A stretch of 35,111 nucleotides of DNA, from assembly GCA_934725535.1 (NCBI GenBank), contig CAKVBV010000021.1, positions 1 to 35,111 on the forward strand. The letters are read 5' to 3'. This stretch comes from an uncultured Bacteroidales bacterium (GTDB lineage Bacteria; Bacteroidota; Bacteroidia; Bacteroidales; Paludibacteraceae). The position numbers and the translations under genes were made by a program. This document shows positions 22,738 to 30,720 of the stretch, one piece after another (position 1 is the stretch's first letter; every line of letters begins with the position of its first letter). Under the pieces are notes generated by a model. It was given only the letters and a program-made list of their open reading frames with translations, did no database searches and was not told the origin of the DNA.

Positions 22738-22745
22738 TACCTTTG
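22738..22745 (+). promoter_or_regulatory. -7 box of a candidate RNA gene
   Basis: TACCTTTG fits TAnnTTTG exactly. The -33 position (AATG, 22714-22717, 20 bp upstream) is poor. The predicted start near 22751 coincides with the first base of a hairpin. Confidence 0.45.
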
Positions 22746-22750
22746 CATCG

Positions 22751-22951
22751 TGATTCAAGGTGTTGAATCCGGTAGGCTGCAGACGTAAGCAGCCCGTGAT
22801 CTTTGACGTACGAAATACTGCCCGAGAGGGTAGTGGAGGGAGAATGTAGAGTCCAAAGGCTACTGTGGGAGGGAGGCAAGCAAGCTGATAGGACCGAGCA
22901 TTATCCCAAAACGTAGTGCCATCATACGGTTTGTACCAAAACCGTGCTATG
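22751..22951 (+). ncRNA. Candidate structured non-coding RNA, family not recognised
   Basis: Four local hairpins follow a -7 box: GATTCAA-ggtg-TTGAATC (22752-22769), GGCTGC-(8 nt)-GCAGCC (22775-22794), ACTGCCC-GAGA-GGGTAGT with a GNRA tetraloop and one G-U pair (22817-22834), and ACGGTTT-(6 nt)-AAACCGT (22926-22945). No open reading frame of note is on the plus strand. The following gene has its own promoter (22968-22999), so this looks like a separate unit rather than a leader. It lacks the hallmark sequences of RNase P, tmRNA and SRP RNA. The 3' end is uncertain; no strong T-tract follows the last hairpin. Confidence 0.5.
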
Positions 22952-22967
22952 TTCTTGTACGAAAGAT

Positions 22968-22999
22968 ATTGCACAATTCGCAGATTTTCTATAAATTTG
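22968..22999 (+). promoter_or_regulatory. Promoter of the CDP-alcohol phosphatidyltransferase gene
   Basis: ATTG (22968-22971), a 20-bp spacer and TAAATTTG (22992-22999) give a one-mismatch -33 and an exact -7 box. Confidence 0.55.
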
Positions 23000-23031
23000 C
23001 GGCGTATTTTTAACTCTAAACTGACTATTGT

Positions 23032-23772
23032 ATGAAAACAGACAAACCAATGGAGACAGCAGGGGTGAGTATCCGTCCTGCAAAACGTATTCAAACTTCA
23101 ATACTCAACGGTGTGGAGCGCAAGGCTCTCGTGTGGATGGCAGAGCGTATGCCAGGTTGGGTAACATCCGATATGCTGTCGTGTGTGGGCGTAGTGGGTG
23201 CCGTCATTATTGCGGTGGGCTACATATTGTCTGATGTAAACATTAACTATCTGTGGCTCAGTTCTTTTGGTCTTGTTGTACATTGGTTCGGCGATTCTAT
23301 GGATGGTTCATTGGCTCGTGTACGCCATACCCAGCGTCCTATTTACGGATTCTATCTCGACCATACATTAGACGCTGTGACGGAGTTTATAATGTTCTTC
23401 GGTGCAGGTATGTCGGGGCTGGTACGTTTGGATATTGCGATGATGGTGTTTGTGGCATATCTGTTGATGACCCTCAACGTAACCATCAATTCACACCTTA
23501 AAAGTGAATTCCGACTGACTTATGCCAAATTGGGACCTACCGAGTTTCGCGTCATTATGATAATCGTGAACACACTGCTGATATATGTAGCCCCGTTGCG
23601 CGAGTTCTCTATGACCTTGTCGCTATTTCATAGGAATTTGACACTCAGTGGGTTGGATATTGTGGCATTATGTATCTTCCTGTTAATTATGATTATCTAC
23701 ACTTGCACGGTCATTGCAGATGTGCGTGGTTATGCCAAGGCAGACCCTCTACCCAAAACTCCACAGAAATAA
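23032..23772 (+). CDS. CDP-alcohol phosphatidyltransferase family protein
   Basis: The protein is 246 aa with about six hydrophobic segments. It carries the CDP-alcohol phosphotransferase motif DGxxARx(8-9)GxxxDxxxD as DGSLAR...GFYLDHTLD, starting near residue 91. Enzymes of this family displace CMP from a CDP-linked lipid or alcohol in the inner membrane to make phospholipid headgroups or inositol-type lipids; the acceptor here is unknown. It has its own promoter and is followed after 9 bp by the cardiolipin-synthase-type gene, so the two are probably an operon for phospholipid synthesis. Confidence 0.88.
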   Translation: MKTDKPMETAGVSIRPAKRIQTSILNGVERKALVWMAERMPGWVTSDMLSCVGVVGAVIIAVGYILSDVNINYLWLSSFGLVVHWFGDSMDGSLARVRHTQRPIYGFYLDHTLDAVTEFIMFFGAGMSGLVRLDIAMMVFVAYLLMTLNVTINSHLKSEFRLTYAKLGPTEFRVIMIIVNTLLIYVAPLREFSMTLSLFHRNLTLSGLDIVALCIFLLIMIIYTCTVIADVRGYAKADPLPKTPQK

Positions 23773-23781
23773 TCAGTACCT

Positions 23782-25170
23782 ATGCCCCTATGGTTTCGCA
23801 TAGTTGTAGCAGTCTTTGCGCTCAATGCGATTGCTGCCATCATTACGGAGAACCGCCGTCCTGCTAATACATGGGCATGGATTCTGCTGTTGCTCACCGT
23901 GCCGGTCATCGGGTTGGTCGTCTATTACCTGTTTGGTACTCATGCCACTCGTTTTCCCCTTATCAGCAAAACGGATTGGCAACGCCTGAAACGACATTCG
24001 GAGTCGCAACGCACAACGCAAGTACCTGACTATCCATTGGTTAATCTGCTGCAAACCATCAATATGGCATATCCTATTGCGGGCAATGCTACACGCCTAT
24101 ATACCACGTTTACGAGCATGTGGGAAGATATGCAGACCGACATTGCACAGGCAAAAGAAAGTGTGCACTTCCAATTCTTTAAGTTTGAAGACGACCAAGT
24201 AGGGCAACAAGTCAGCAATCTGCTTATTGCCAAAGCGCAACAAGGTGTGGAAGTGCGTGTGCTGTACGATGCAGCCGCGTGTTGGTTGGTACCCAAGCGT
24301 TTCTTTCGCCGTTTGCGGGATAATGGTGTGATGGTGGAAGCGTTCAACCGTATCTTCCCTTTTCTCACACCATTCTCGAACTATCGTAACCATCGCAAGG
24401 TGGTAGTTATTGACGGACGTATAGGCTATTTGGGCGGTATGAATATCGCCGAGCGGTACAGGAAAGGTGTGCATGGGGGTATATGGCGCGACACGCACTT
24501 GCGCATCGACGGTCCCGCTGTCAGTGAATTGCAGACCACCTTCCTTATGGATTGGCACTTTGCAGCCAAGCGGTTGGTATGTGATGACAGATACTATCCG
24601 CATATTACTCCGCGTGGATGGTCTTTGATGCAGATAGTATCTGCCAATCCGTCTGACCCGTGGCGCGTGATGAACCAATCATTGACTATGCTTGTGGCAC
24701 GGAGCAATCGCTATGTATATCTCCAATCGCCGTATTTCTTGCCTACCGAATCCCTGATGAACGCCCTATGCAGTGCAGCCCAAGCGGGCGTGGATGTGCG
24801 CATAATGCTGCCCCTTCGTGGTGACAAGGGGATATTAGTGCCCAAAGCAAGTTGTTCGTTCTATGAGCGTGCTTTGCGTGCGGGAGTGCGTATCTACCTA
24901 TATCAAAACGGTTATCTCCATGCCAAGACGACCGTTTCAGACGATACTATTGTCAGTATCGGTAGCACGAATATAGACCCCCGCAGTTTGCGTCTGTCGT
25001 TTGAGGTGAATGCTTTTATTTATGATGCAGGTGTGGCTCTCCAACAGCGTGATATTTTCATAGCCGACATACATTACTGCCATGTGCTTACCCTTGAAGA
25101 GTGGCAACACCGTTCCCGCAGTGAACGGCTGAAAGAATCATTGGCACGACTATTTATGCCAATACTATAA
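23782..25170 (+). CDS. cls: Cardiolipin synthase / phospholipase D family protein
   Basis: The protein is 462 aa. Two N-terminal transmembrane helices (about 5-22 and 30-52) are followed by two phospholipase-D domains, each with an HKD motif: NHRKVVVIDG (His 204) and LHAKTTVSDD (His 380), both with the trailing GG or GSTN segments (YLGGMN, SIGSTN). This is the standard layout of ClsA-type cardiolipin synthase, which condenses two phosphatidylglycerols or phosphatidylglycerol with another lipid. Its coupling to the CDP-alcohol transferase gene fits that role. Other PLD-type transphosphatidylases cannot be excluded. Confidence 0.9.
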   Translation: MPLWFRIVVAVFALNAIAAIITENRRPANTWAWILLLLTVPVIGLVVYYLFGTHATRFPLISKTDWQRLKRHSESQRTTQVPDYPLVNLLQTINMAYPIAGNATRLYTTFTSMWEDMQTDIAQAKESVHFQFFKFEDDQVGQQVSNLLIAKAQQGVEVRVLYDAAACWLVPKRFFRRLRDNGVMVEAFNRIFPFLTPFSNYRNHRKVVVIDGRIGYLGGMNIAERYRKGVHGGIWRDTHLRIDGPAVSELQTTFLMDWHFAAKRLVCDDRYYPHITPRGWSLMQIVSANPSDPWRVMNQSLTMLVARSNRYVYLQSPYFLPTESLMNALCSAAQAGVDVRIMLPLRGDKGILVPKASCSFYERALRAGVRIYLYQNGYLHAKTTVSDDTIVSIGSTNIDPRSLRLSFEVNAFIYDAGVALQQRDIFIADIHYCHVLTLEEWQHRSRSERLKESLARLFMPIL

Positions 25171-25245
25171 GCCTAATCCTATTCTATCTACCCGCCCTCT
25201 CATTAGTTTCATATTCTTAAATCAATGGAATATGACGGCATTGGG

Positions 25246-25677
25246 TTAGCGTTCTTCAAAGGTGCCATCTGAATAAAAGATGACAATTTTTGACACTGTG
25301 CGAGGATGTATATACGAAGAAGTCTGCGGAGTGGGAGACGGAGTGGATGGCGGCACAGGGGTAGCATTAGGAGAAGCCTCGGCACCTTGATGGGGAAGGG
25401 GAGCCGTTTTCTCTGATTCTTCTTCCGGAAAAGGCAGACGAGGTGCATTATCTATCGGAGTGGTGAGATACATACTGCCAATATCTCCGAAGAGCCACCA
25501 GCAATTGATGGTCCGAAAACGCCGGAGAATGGCTTGCATAACTTCAAGGCTTGGTTTGTTGCGCCCACTCATAATGTTGGAAATCGTTCCTGCACTAACA
25601 CCAATCTCCGTAGCGAACTGCTTGGCATTAAGTCCCTCACATTCCATTATTTTCACTATCTTATCACGCTCGTTCAT
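25246..25677 (-). CDS. XRE-family helix-turn-helix regulator
   Basis: The protein is 143 aa. Residues 1-60 are a Cro/CI-type HTH: NAKQFATEIGVSAGTISNIM, then SGRNKPSLEVMQAIL. WWLFGDIGSMY follows, a tail typical of Bacteroidales XRE proteins (usually WLLFG). Next is a Pro/Ser/Thr-rich linker of about 45 residues (PVPPSTPSPTPQTSS) and a short conserved-looking end, KIVIFYSDGTFEER. Linker and end suggest a DNA-binding head tethered to a small interaction peptide. It is a single-gene unit with a strong promoter (25710-25741) and long AT-rich upstream DNA. The target is unknown; autoregulation is possible. Confidence 0.85.
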   Translation of the reverse strand: MNERDKIVKIMECEGLNAKQFATEIGVSAGTISNIMSGRNKPSLEVMQAILRRFRTINCWWLFGDIGSMYLTTPIDNAPRLPFPEEESEKTAPLPHQGAEASPNATPVPPSTPSPTPQTSSYIHPRTVSKIVIFYSDGTFEER

Positions 25678-25709
25678 AATATCCGCATTTTGAGTAAATA
25701 AATTGAGTG

Positions 25710-25741
25710 CAAAGATATGAAAACTATTTCACATCTGCAAA
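25710..25741 (-). promoter_or_regulatory. Promoter of the XRE regulator gene
   Basis: On the minus strand TTTG (25738-25741), a 20-bp spacer and TATCTTTG (25710-25717) match both boxes exactly; the start codon is about 30 bp downstream. Confidence 0.7.
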
Positions 25742-26360
25742 TCGTATAGATATGTATTATCTCACGTATTAAACTTCACAGGTGTAAACGTATCAATACA
25801 CTACACACATATTACACTTTACGCTAAAGTTACTGTCTGTGAGCTATATGTGGGCTGTTATACATAATTGAGATAAACAATATATTTCAGTAATAATCAA
25901 TATGCTACAAATAATTTTGCATGCATATTATATCAGATAGGACGCAGTTTTTATAGGACTACCTACAGAACATAATCCCACGCTTTATATTATTATTGTA
26001 ATTCGTTGATTTATAACGTTATTCATTGAAAAATATAATGCAACATGGCAGTCTAAGTGGTTAATTTGTACAAGTTATATAGCATTACACAGATGTGATT
26101 GTTGTTCGTATAACATACGCTGTTATTCATAATTTTGTATGTATATTGCTGTATTATCCTGTTAGAAATTTACAAGTGTAAACTGCGTGTTTTGTATATA
26201 TTTGAGGTGAAGAAGGGGATACGGTTTATGGCGTTCAGAATTGTATATTTGCTAAATATGTCGGAGTTTGCTCTGAATATGCAATTCTCATCAGTATAAA
26301 CGCGGGTCGTGCTGCCGTTTGAAAAGAAGCAGAAAAAATCAGCCAATGATATAACAGACA
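25742..26360. other. AT-rich intergenic region with imperfect direct repeats, no gene seen
   Basis: About 620 bp without a convincing gene. Two pairs of direct repeats stand out: GCTGTTATACATAATT (25854-25869) with GCTGTTATTCATAATT (26119-26134), and ATAATTTTGCATGCATATT (25911-25929) with ATAATTTTGTATGTATATT (26129-26147). In the second location the pair members overlap. A lone TATATTTG box is at 26197-26204. The base composition is much lower in GC than in the flanking genes. Confidence 0.5.
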
Positions 26361-26392
26361 CTTGCAAGAATGAGAAATTATTCATAACTTTG
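26361..26392 (+). promoter_or_regulatory. Promoter of the lipid kinase gene
   Basis: CTTG (26361-26364), a 20-bp spacer and TAACTTTG (26385-26392) give a one-mismatch -33 and an exact -7 box. Confidence 0.6.
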
Positions 26393-26469
26393 CACGTTTG
26401 ATATGTACACATAAAATGTACCTACTCTGCAAAGACAGCAGAATAGAAACTCATAAAGAATATATAATA

Positions 26470-27351
26470 ATGAAGAATATAGCATTTGTAATCAACCCTA
26501 TATCGGGGACGAGGGCGAAAAGCCGCATACCGAAACTGATAAAAGAACTGCTGGACAAAGAGCAGTTCTCGCCGACGGTAGTGTTTACGGAGTATGCGGG
26601 GCATGCGACGCAGTTGGCGCAGCAGTTTGCGCAGGAGGGCTACTATGCCGTAGTGGCGGTAGGCGGTGACGGCACTATCAACGAGGTTGCCAACGGAGTG
26701 CGCGATACGGACACCGCCATGGGTATCGTGCCAAACGGCAGCGGAAACGGCTTTGCACGTCACTTGGGCATATCCACCCGTCTCAACCGTGCCATCGAGA
26801 TGCTCAACCGCTCGGAGGTCATCTCGGCGGATTATGGGTTTGTGAATGAGCGTCCGTTCTTCAGCACGTGCGGGATTGGGTTCGATGCGCTGGTGGCACA
26901 TCAGTTCGCCACGGGCAACAGCCGAGGTTTCAAGACCTATTTGCAGAACATCATCAAAGACCTATTCCAATACCAGCCTGAGACGTATCACCTTGTGGGT
27001 GAGGGCATTGACCAAACAGTAACGGCGTTTCTCATCACTTTTGCCAATGCGGGGCAATGGGGCTATGACGCCTACATCGCACCTAAAGCCAGTATTCAAG
27101 ACGGATTGATGGATATTGCCGTTGTGAGCAAGTTTCCGATGTATGCCGCCCCCGGGTTGGCACTCAGCCTGTTCACCAAGAACATCGATGAAGACCTGTA
27201 TGTCAATACGATACGTACCAAAGAAGTAACACTCATACGCGAGAAAGAGGGTCCGATGCACATTGACGGCGACCCCGTGATGATGCCCAAAGAGTTGCAC
27301 CTGAGGATTGTGGCAGACGGGATAAAATTGTTGGTGGAAAAAAGATTCTGA
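26470..27351 (+). CDS. Diacylglycerol/sphingosine kinase family lipid kinase (YegS/BmrU-like)
   Basis: The protein is 293 aa from the ATG at 26470. An in-frame start at 26398 would add 24 unrelated residues and lies almost at the predicted transcription start. The catalytic domain shows VINPISGT at the N-terminus, the nucleotide-binding GGDGT at residues 65-69 and PNGSGNGFARHL from about 88. The C-terminal beta domain ends MHIDGDPVMMP, where the family usually has DGE. It phosphorylates a lipid hydroxyl, such as diacylglycerol or, given that Bacteroidales make sphingolipids, possibly a sphingoid base. It is probably cytosolic and membrane-associated. The dut gene follows by 53 bp, across a palindromic repeat. 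Confidence 0.9.
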   Translation: MKNIAFVINPISGTRAKSRIPKLIKELLDKEQFSPTVVFTEYAGHATQLAQQFAQEGYYAVVAVGGDGTINEVANGVRDTDTAMGIVPNGSGNGFARHLGISTRLNRAIEMLNRSEVISADYGFVNERPFFSTCGIGFDALVAHQFATGNSRGFKTYLQNIIKDLFQYQPETYHLVGEGIDQTVTAFLITFANAGQWGYDAYIAPKASIQDGLMDIAVVSKFPMYAAPGLALSLFTKNIDEDLYVNTIRTKEVTLIREKEGPMHIDGDPVMMPKELHLRIVADGIKLLVEKRF

Positions 27352-27377
27352 CTCCCCCTGCCCCCTCAAAGAGGGGG
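27351..27377. repeat. CCCCCTC-aaa-GAGGGGG palindromic element
   Basis: The perfect 7-bp inverted repeat at 27361-27377 is preceded by ACTCCCCCTG and begins at the stop codon of the lipid kinase gene. The ACTCCCCCT start matches that of the segment inserted in prfC. No T-tract follows (GTTCAAC), so a classical terminator is unlikely. Confidence 0.6.
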
Positions 27378-27404
27378 TTCAACAAAGATGGAAATCTATA
27401 TCAA

Positions 27405-27857
27405 ATGAATGATAACCAGAAGAATATGACGATAAAGATAATCAACAAGAGCAATAATCCGATGCCGCGGTATGAGAGTGAGCAGGCGGCGGGAATGGAT
27501 ATACGGTGCAACATCGCGGAGCCCGTGGTGCTGAAACCCTTGGAGCGGAAACTGCTACCGACGGGGCTATATATGGAATTGCCTGTGGGCTATGAGGCAC
27601 AGATTCGTCCGCGCAGCGGGTTGGCACTCAAACGAGGACTGACCGTACTCAACACGCCCGGAACAATAGACGCTGACTATCGCGGCGAAGTGGGCGTGAT
27701 ACTCATCAACCTAAGCAACGAGCCCCAGACCATAGAGCCCGGGGAGCGTATATGCCAAATGGTCATTGCCCAACATGAACACGCTGATATCCAAGCCGTT
27801 GACGTGCTGAGCGAAACAGAGAGAGGCGCAGGGGGATTCGGGCATACAGGGGTGTGA
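27405..27857 (+). CDS. dut: Deoxyuridine 5'-triphosphate nucleotidohydrolase (dUTPase)
   Basis: The protein is 150 aa from the ATG at 27405, or 143 aa from the ATG at 27426 (MTIKIINKS), which fits the family start better. It hydrolyses dUTP to dUMP and pyrophosphate, keeping uracil out of DNA. All five trimeric-dUTPase motifs are present: AGMDIR, RPRSGLA, TPGTIDADYRGE, GERICQMVI and the C-terminal RGAGGFGHTG. It leads the run dut-TPR-DUF4292-EnvC, an order I recall as common in Bacteroidetes, although an 11-bp array lies between dut and the TPR gene. Confidence 0.95.
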   Translation: MNDNQKNMTIKIINKSNNPMPRYESEQAAGMDIRCNIAEPVVLKPLERKLLPTGLYMELPVGYEAQIRPRSGLALKRGLTVLNTPGTIDADYRGEVGVILINLSNEPQTIEPGERICQMVIAQHEHADIQAVDVLSETERGAGGFGHTGV

Positions 27858-27897
27858 TTAGACATATTAAAGAACATACATATATATAAGGTGCAAC

Positions 27898-27941
27898 GAC
27901 CCGCGACAGACCCGCGATAGACCCGCGATATACTCACGAAA
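27898..27941. repeat. 11-bp tandem array G (GACCCGCGATA x3)
   Basis: Units GACCCGCGACA, GACCCGCGATA and GACCCGCGATA, then a decayed TACTCACGAAA. The array ends 42 bp before the TTG start of the TPR gene, so it is probably in its leader. Confidence 0.9.
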
Positions 27942-27983
27942 GAAAACAGAGGACAAAAGCATAAAATTATAAAACAAGCAGCC

Positions 27984-29006
27984 TTGAAATGTAGAAGAAA
28001 CATAATAATCTGTGTGCTATTGGGAGTAGCAATGAGTGTGCAAACCGTGTACGCAAAGCCTCACAAAGATACGCAAACGACTTATATTCAAGAATATAAG
28101 TCGGGGTTGAGCGTGGAGCAGGAGCAGCAGTTTCTGTACTATTTCTATGAGGCACAACGGCTGATACAGGCAGAGGAGTTGGACAAGGCGTGGGAAGTGG
28201 TGCAGTTCTGCCAGGAGTTGAACCCCAACGATGCCACGGTGAATAACTACATGGGCTGTTTCCTTGAGGCGATGCACCAAGATGCCCAACCTTATTTCAA
28301 GCATGCGTACGAGTTAGCCCCTGACGAGTACTGGTACCGCTATGCGTTGGTGTTGCTGCAGACAGAGCAGAAACCGCAACAGAAAGAGGCTATCCGCCTG
28401 ATGGAGGGTGTGGCGGCACGCAACAAACAAGATGCCAATGTGCGCGAGATGCTGCAAAAGGCATACGTCGTGACAGGGGCATACAAAAAGGCGTTGGCTG
28501 TGCAGGAGCAGTTGGACTCGATAAACGGTTATGACGCTATGAGTGCGATGCAGCGTTACCGACTTAACGTGCTGATGCACAACAACAAACAAGCCATAGT
28601 CGAGATAGAACGGTACTTGGATATTGACCCAGACAACGGGCAGTTTCAGATGTTCCGATTGCAGTTGTACGAACAGACCAAGCAACCCGCAGAAAAGATG
28701 GTGGAGGCATACTCGGCAGTGCTACGTATGGATCCGCGCAACTTGATGTTAATGAACAATTTGGCATGGAGTTTGTGCATATCAGGGGGAGACATGGAGC
28801 GTGCGGAACAGTTGTCGCGCGTCACCATTATGAACGACCCGTCCAACCCGATTTATTTGGATACCTACGCGTGGATTATGTACCATATGGGCGACTATGA
28901 GTCCGCTTGGTTCTACATACAGCGAGCAATGGAACACGCTGATGCTCAGACGGATAAAGAGATACGGCAGCACTACAAAGCCATACAAAAAAAGCAAAAG
29001 AAATGA
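27984..29006 (+). CDS. Periplasmic TPR-repeat protein (TTG start)
   Basis: The protein is 340 aa. The only start that gives a whole signal peptide is the TTG at 27984 (MKCRRNIIICVLLGVAMSVQTVYAK); the next ATG is at codon 17 and would cut the signal. The mature protein is TPR-like throughout: repeats near 48-80 (FYEAQRLIQAEELDKAWEVV), 200-235 and 240-320 (NLAWSLCISGGDMERAEQLS; YAWIMYHMGDYESAWFYIQ). The C-terminus is Lys-rich (AIQKKQKK). It overlaps the DUF4292 lipoprotein gene by 4 bp (ATGA). TPR proteins at this locus are thought to be envelope scaffolds, possibly acting with the EnvC-type protein encoded two genes on; that role is inferred from context. Confidence 0.85.
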   Translation: MKCRRNIIICVLLGVAMSVQTVYAKPHKDTQTTYIQEYKSGLSVEQEQQFLYYFYEAQRLIQAEELDKAWEVVQFCQELNPNDATVNNYMGCFLEAMHQDAQPYFKHAYELAPDEYWYRYALVLLQTEQKPQQKEAIRLMEGVAARNKQDANVREMLQKAYVVTGAYKKALAVQEQLDSINGYDAMSAMQRYRLNVLMHNNKQAIVEIERYLDIDPDNGQFQMFRLQLYEQTKQPAEKMVEAYSAVLRMDPRNLMLMNNLAWSLCISGGDMERAEQLSRVTIMNDPSNPIYLDTYAWIMYHMGDYESAWFYIQRAMEHADAQTDKEIRQHYKAIQKKQKK

Positions 29007-29539
29007 AACAGAGACTGACGATATGGGTATTTATCCTGTGCGTGGCGGCATTGAGTTCGTGCCGTGTGCAGAAAGGCGTGCCCACGCGCTACCATACATT
29101 GACCCAACGCGCCACCACCACATTAGTACTGGACGAACACAAGTACTCGATGAGTTGCACGGTGCAGTTGTGGCGCAATGAATTGGTAGTCATATCATTA
29201 CAACCGATATTGGGCATTGAGATGGCACGAGTGGAAGCCACCAAGGACAGCGTTTGGGTGTTCGACAAGATGAACCGCCGCTATGCCGTGCTTAGTTACC
29301 ACGATGCCGCACACAAGATACACCCCGTACCCAGTTATAAGATGATACAAGACTTTGTTACTGAGCCTGTTACGTCCAAGAAATCAGCTAAAGTGAGCAA
29401 GATATTTACGGCAGGGGAACACCGGCTGCAAGTGGATTGTTCGTTCAGCAGCCGCGAGTACGACACCTTGAAAAAGCCCACACGACAGGACACTCGTAAG
29501 TACAAACGAGTATCCCTACACACGATATTGCCAATATGA
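29003..29539 (+). CDS. DUF4292-family lipoprotein
   Basis: The protein is 178 aa. The signal MKQRLTIWVFILCVAALSSC has lipobox LSSC (Cys 20). The mature part is beta-rich with family-like segments (ISLQPILGIEMARVEATKDS, VWVFDKMNRRYAVLSY). DUF4292 proteins are Bacteroidetes lipoproteins usually encoded beside an M23/EnvC gene, as here. The fold recalls LolA/LolB-type lipoprotein carriers, but that likeness is my inference. It overlaps both neighbours by 4 bp, so the three genes are translated together. Confidence 0.82.
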   Translation: MKQRLTIWVFILCVAALSSCRVQKGVPTRYHTLTQRATTTLVLDEHKYSMSCTVQLWRNELVVISLQPILGIEMARVEATKDSVWVFDKMNRRYAVLSYHDAAHKIHPVPSYKMIQDFVTEPVTSKKSAKVSKIFTAGEHRLQVDCSFSSREYDTLKKPTRQDTRKYKRVSLHTILPI

Positions 29540-30702
29540 GACGACACCTTATATATATAATGTGCGTGCTGCTGGCATTGCCCGTGTCGGCAGAGAGCGT
29601 GAAGGAGTTGCAGAAAAAGCAACGCGCACTGCAACAGCAGTTGGAGCAAACGGACAAAATGCTCCGTCAGACCAAGAAGACGGAGACGGCAACCGTGAAC
29701 AAACTCAACCTGCTGAACAACGACATCCGCACACGTAAGAAATTGATTACCACCATCAACTCGGAGATTACCGCACTTGACCGTGAGATGGGCGGTCTGC
29801 GCAAGCAACGTCAGAGCCTGCAAGAGGAGTTGGAAGAGTGCAAACGCGACTATGCCAATCTCATTCGCGAGACGCACTACGCGGATATGCAGCAGTCGCC
29901 GTTGCTGTTCCTGTTGTCAGCGGAGAACTTCCAACAGATGTTGCGGCGCATACAGTATATGCAGCAATTTGCGGCCTACCGCAAGGAACAAGTGAAAAAA
30001 ATTGAGAGTCTCCAGACGGACATTGACATACAGAACGACCTGTTGGCACAGCGTCGTGATGACCGTGCTACCGCGTTGAAGACGCAAAAACGCGAGCAGG
30101 ACAAACTGAAAACAGACGAGCGCAAGCAGAAACAGATGTTGCAGAACCTGAAAAAGCAGGAGAAGAACCTCCTCGCCAAACAGAAGAAGCAGCAGCAGCA
30201 AGTGGATGCCCTCAACCGCAAGATAGAGGAGATGGTGGCAAAACAGGTACGCACCACGACCACCCTCACGAAAGAGCAGAAACTCATTGCGGGGGGCTTT
30301 GAGGCAAACCAAGGGCGTCTGCCATGGCCTGTAGAGAAAGGGTATATCAGCGGTTACTTCGGCAAACACCAACACCCTGTGCATGAGCACGTTACGGTGG
30401 ATAACAAGGGCATCTATCTGCAGACGGTGCAGGGCGCAGACGCACGCGCGATATACGAGGGTGAGGTAACATGGTGCGCCCAGATGAACGGCAACTACGC
30501 CGTGATTATCCAGCATGGTAACTACCGGAGTGTGTATTCGCCGTTGAAGAAGATTTACGTCAAGCAGGGCGACAAGGTCAAAGCCAAACAATCTATCGGC
30601 AGCATCTACACCGACTCCTCCGAGGACAACAAAACCGAACTTTATTTCCAAATATACAAAGACCGCTCCATACTGAACCCAAGCCTTTGGTTGGCGCAAT
30701 AG
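29536..30702 (+). CDS. EnvC-like murein hydrolase activator (coiled coil plus degenerate LytM/M23 domain)
   Basis: The protein is 388 aa with a signal peptide (MRRHLIYIMCVLLALPVSAE). Residues about 20-110 and 150-255 are long coiled coils rich in Gln, Lys and Glu. The C-terminal LytM domain (about 265-388) keeps the fold signature (LPWPVEKGYISGYFGKHQHP) but has lost zinc ligands: the usual H-x-G-x-D is DNKGIYL, and the second H-x-H is ELYF. It should therefore not cut peptidoglycan itself. Like EnvC/NlpD, it probably activates an amidase at the division site. The amidase and FtsEX partners are not in the window. Confidence 0.88.
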   Translation: MRRHLIYIMCVLLALPVSAESVKELQKKQRALQQQLEQTDKMLRQTKKTETATVNKLNLLNNDIRTRKKLITTINSEITALDREMGGLRKQRQSLQEELEECKRDYANLIRETHYADMQQSPLLFLLSAENFQQMLRRIQYMQQFAAYRKEQVKKIESLQTDIDIQNDLLAQRRDDRATALKTQKREQDKLKTDERKQKQMLQNLKKQEKNLLAKQKKQQQQVDALNRKIEEMVAKQVRTTTTLTKEQKLIAGGFEANQGRLPWPVEKGYISGYFGKHQHPVHEHVTVDNKGIYLQTVQGADARAIYEGEVTWCAQMNGNYAVIIQHGNYRSVYSPLKKIYVKQGDKVKAKQSIGSIYTDSSEDNKTELYFQIYKDRSILNPSLWLAQ

Positions 30703-30720
30703 GAGCATAACATATTGATT

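Noticed and set aside
22751..22951. RNase P RNA, tmRNA or SRP RNA
   Set aside because: The conserved core sequences of these RNAs are not seen, and the length or hairpin layout does not fit.
26207..26299. 30-codon plus-strand frame (GTG start) after a TATATTTG box
   Set aside because: There is no -33 box, no ribosome-binding context and no likeness to a known small protein. Possible but unsupported.
26170..26412. 80-codon gene on the minus strand
   Set aside because: It covers the lipid kinase promoter, lacks a promoter of its own and has no family likeness.
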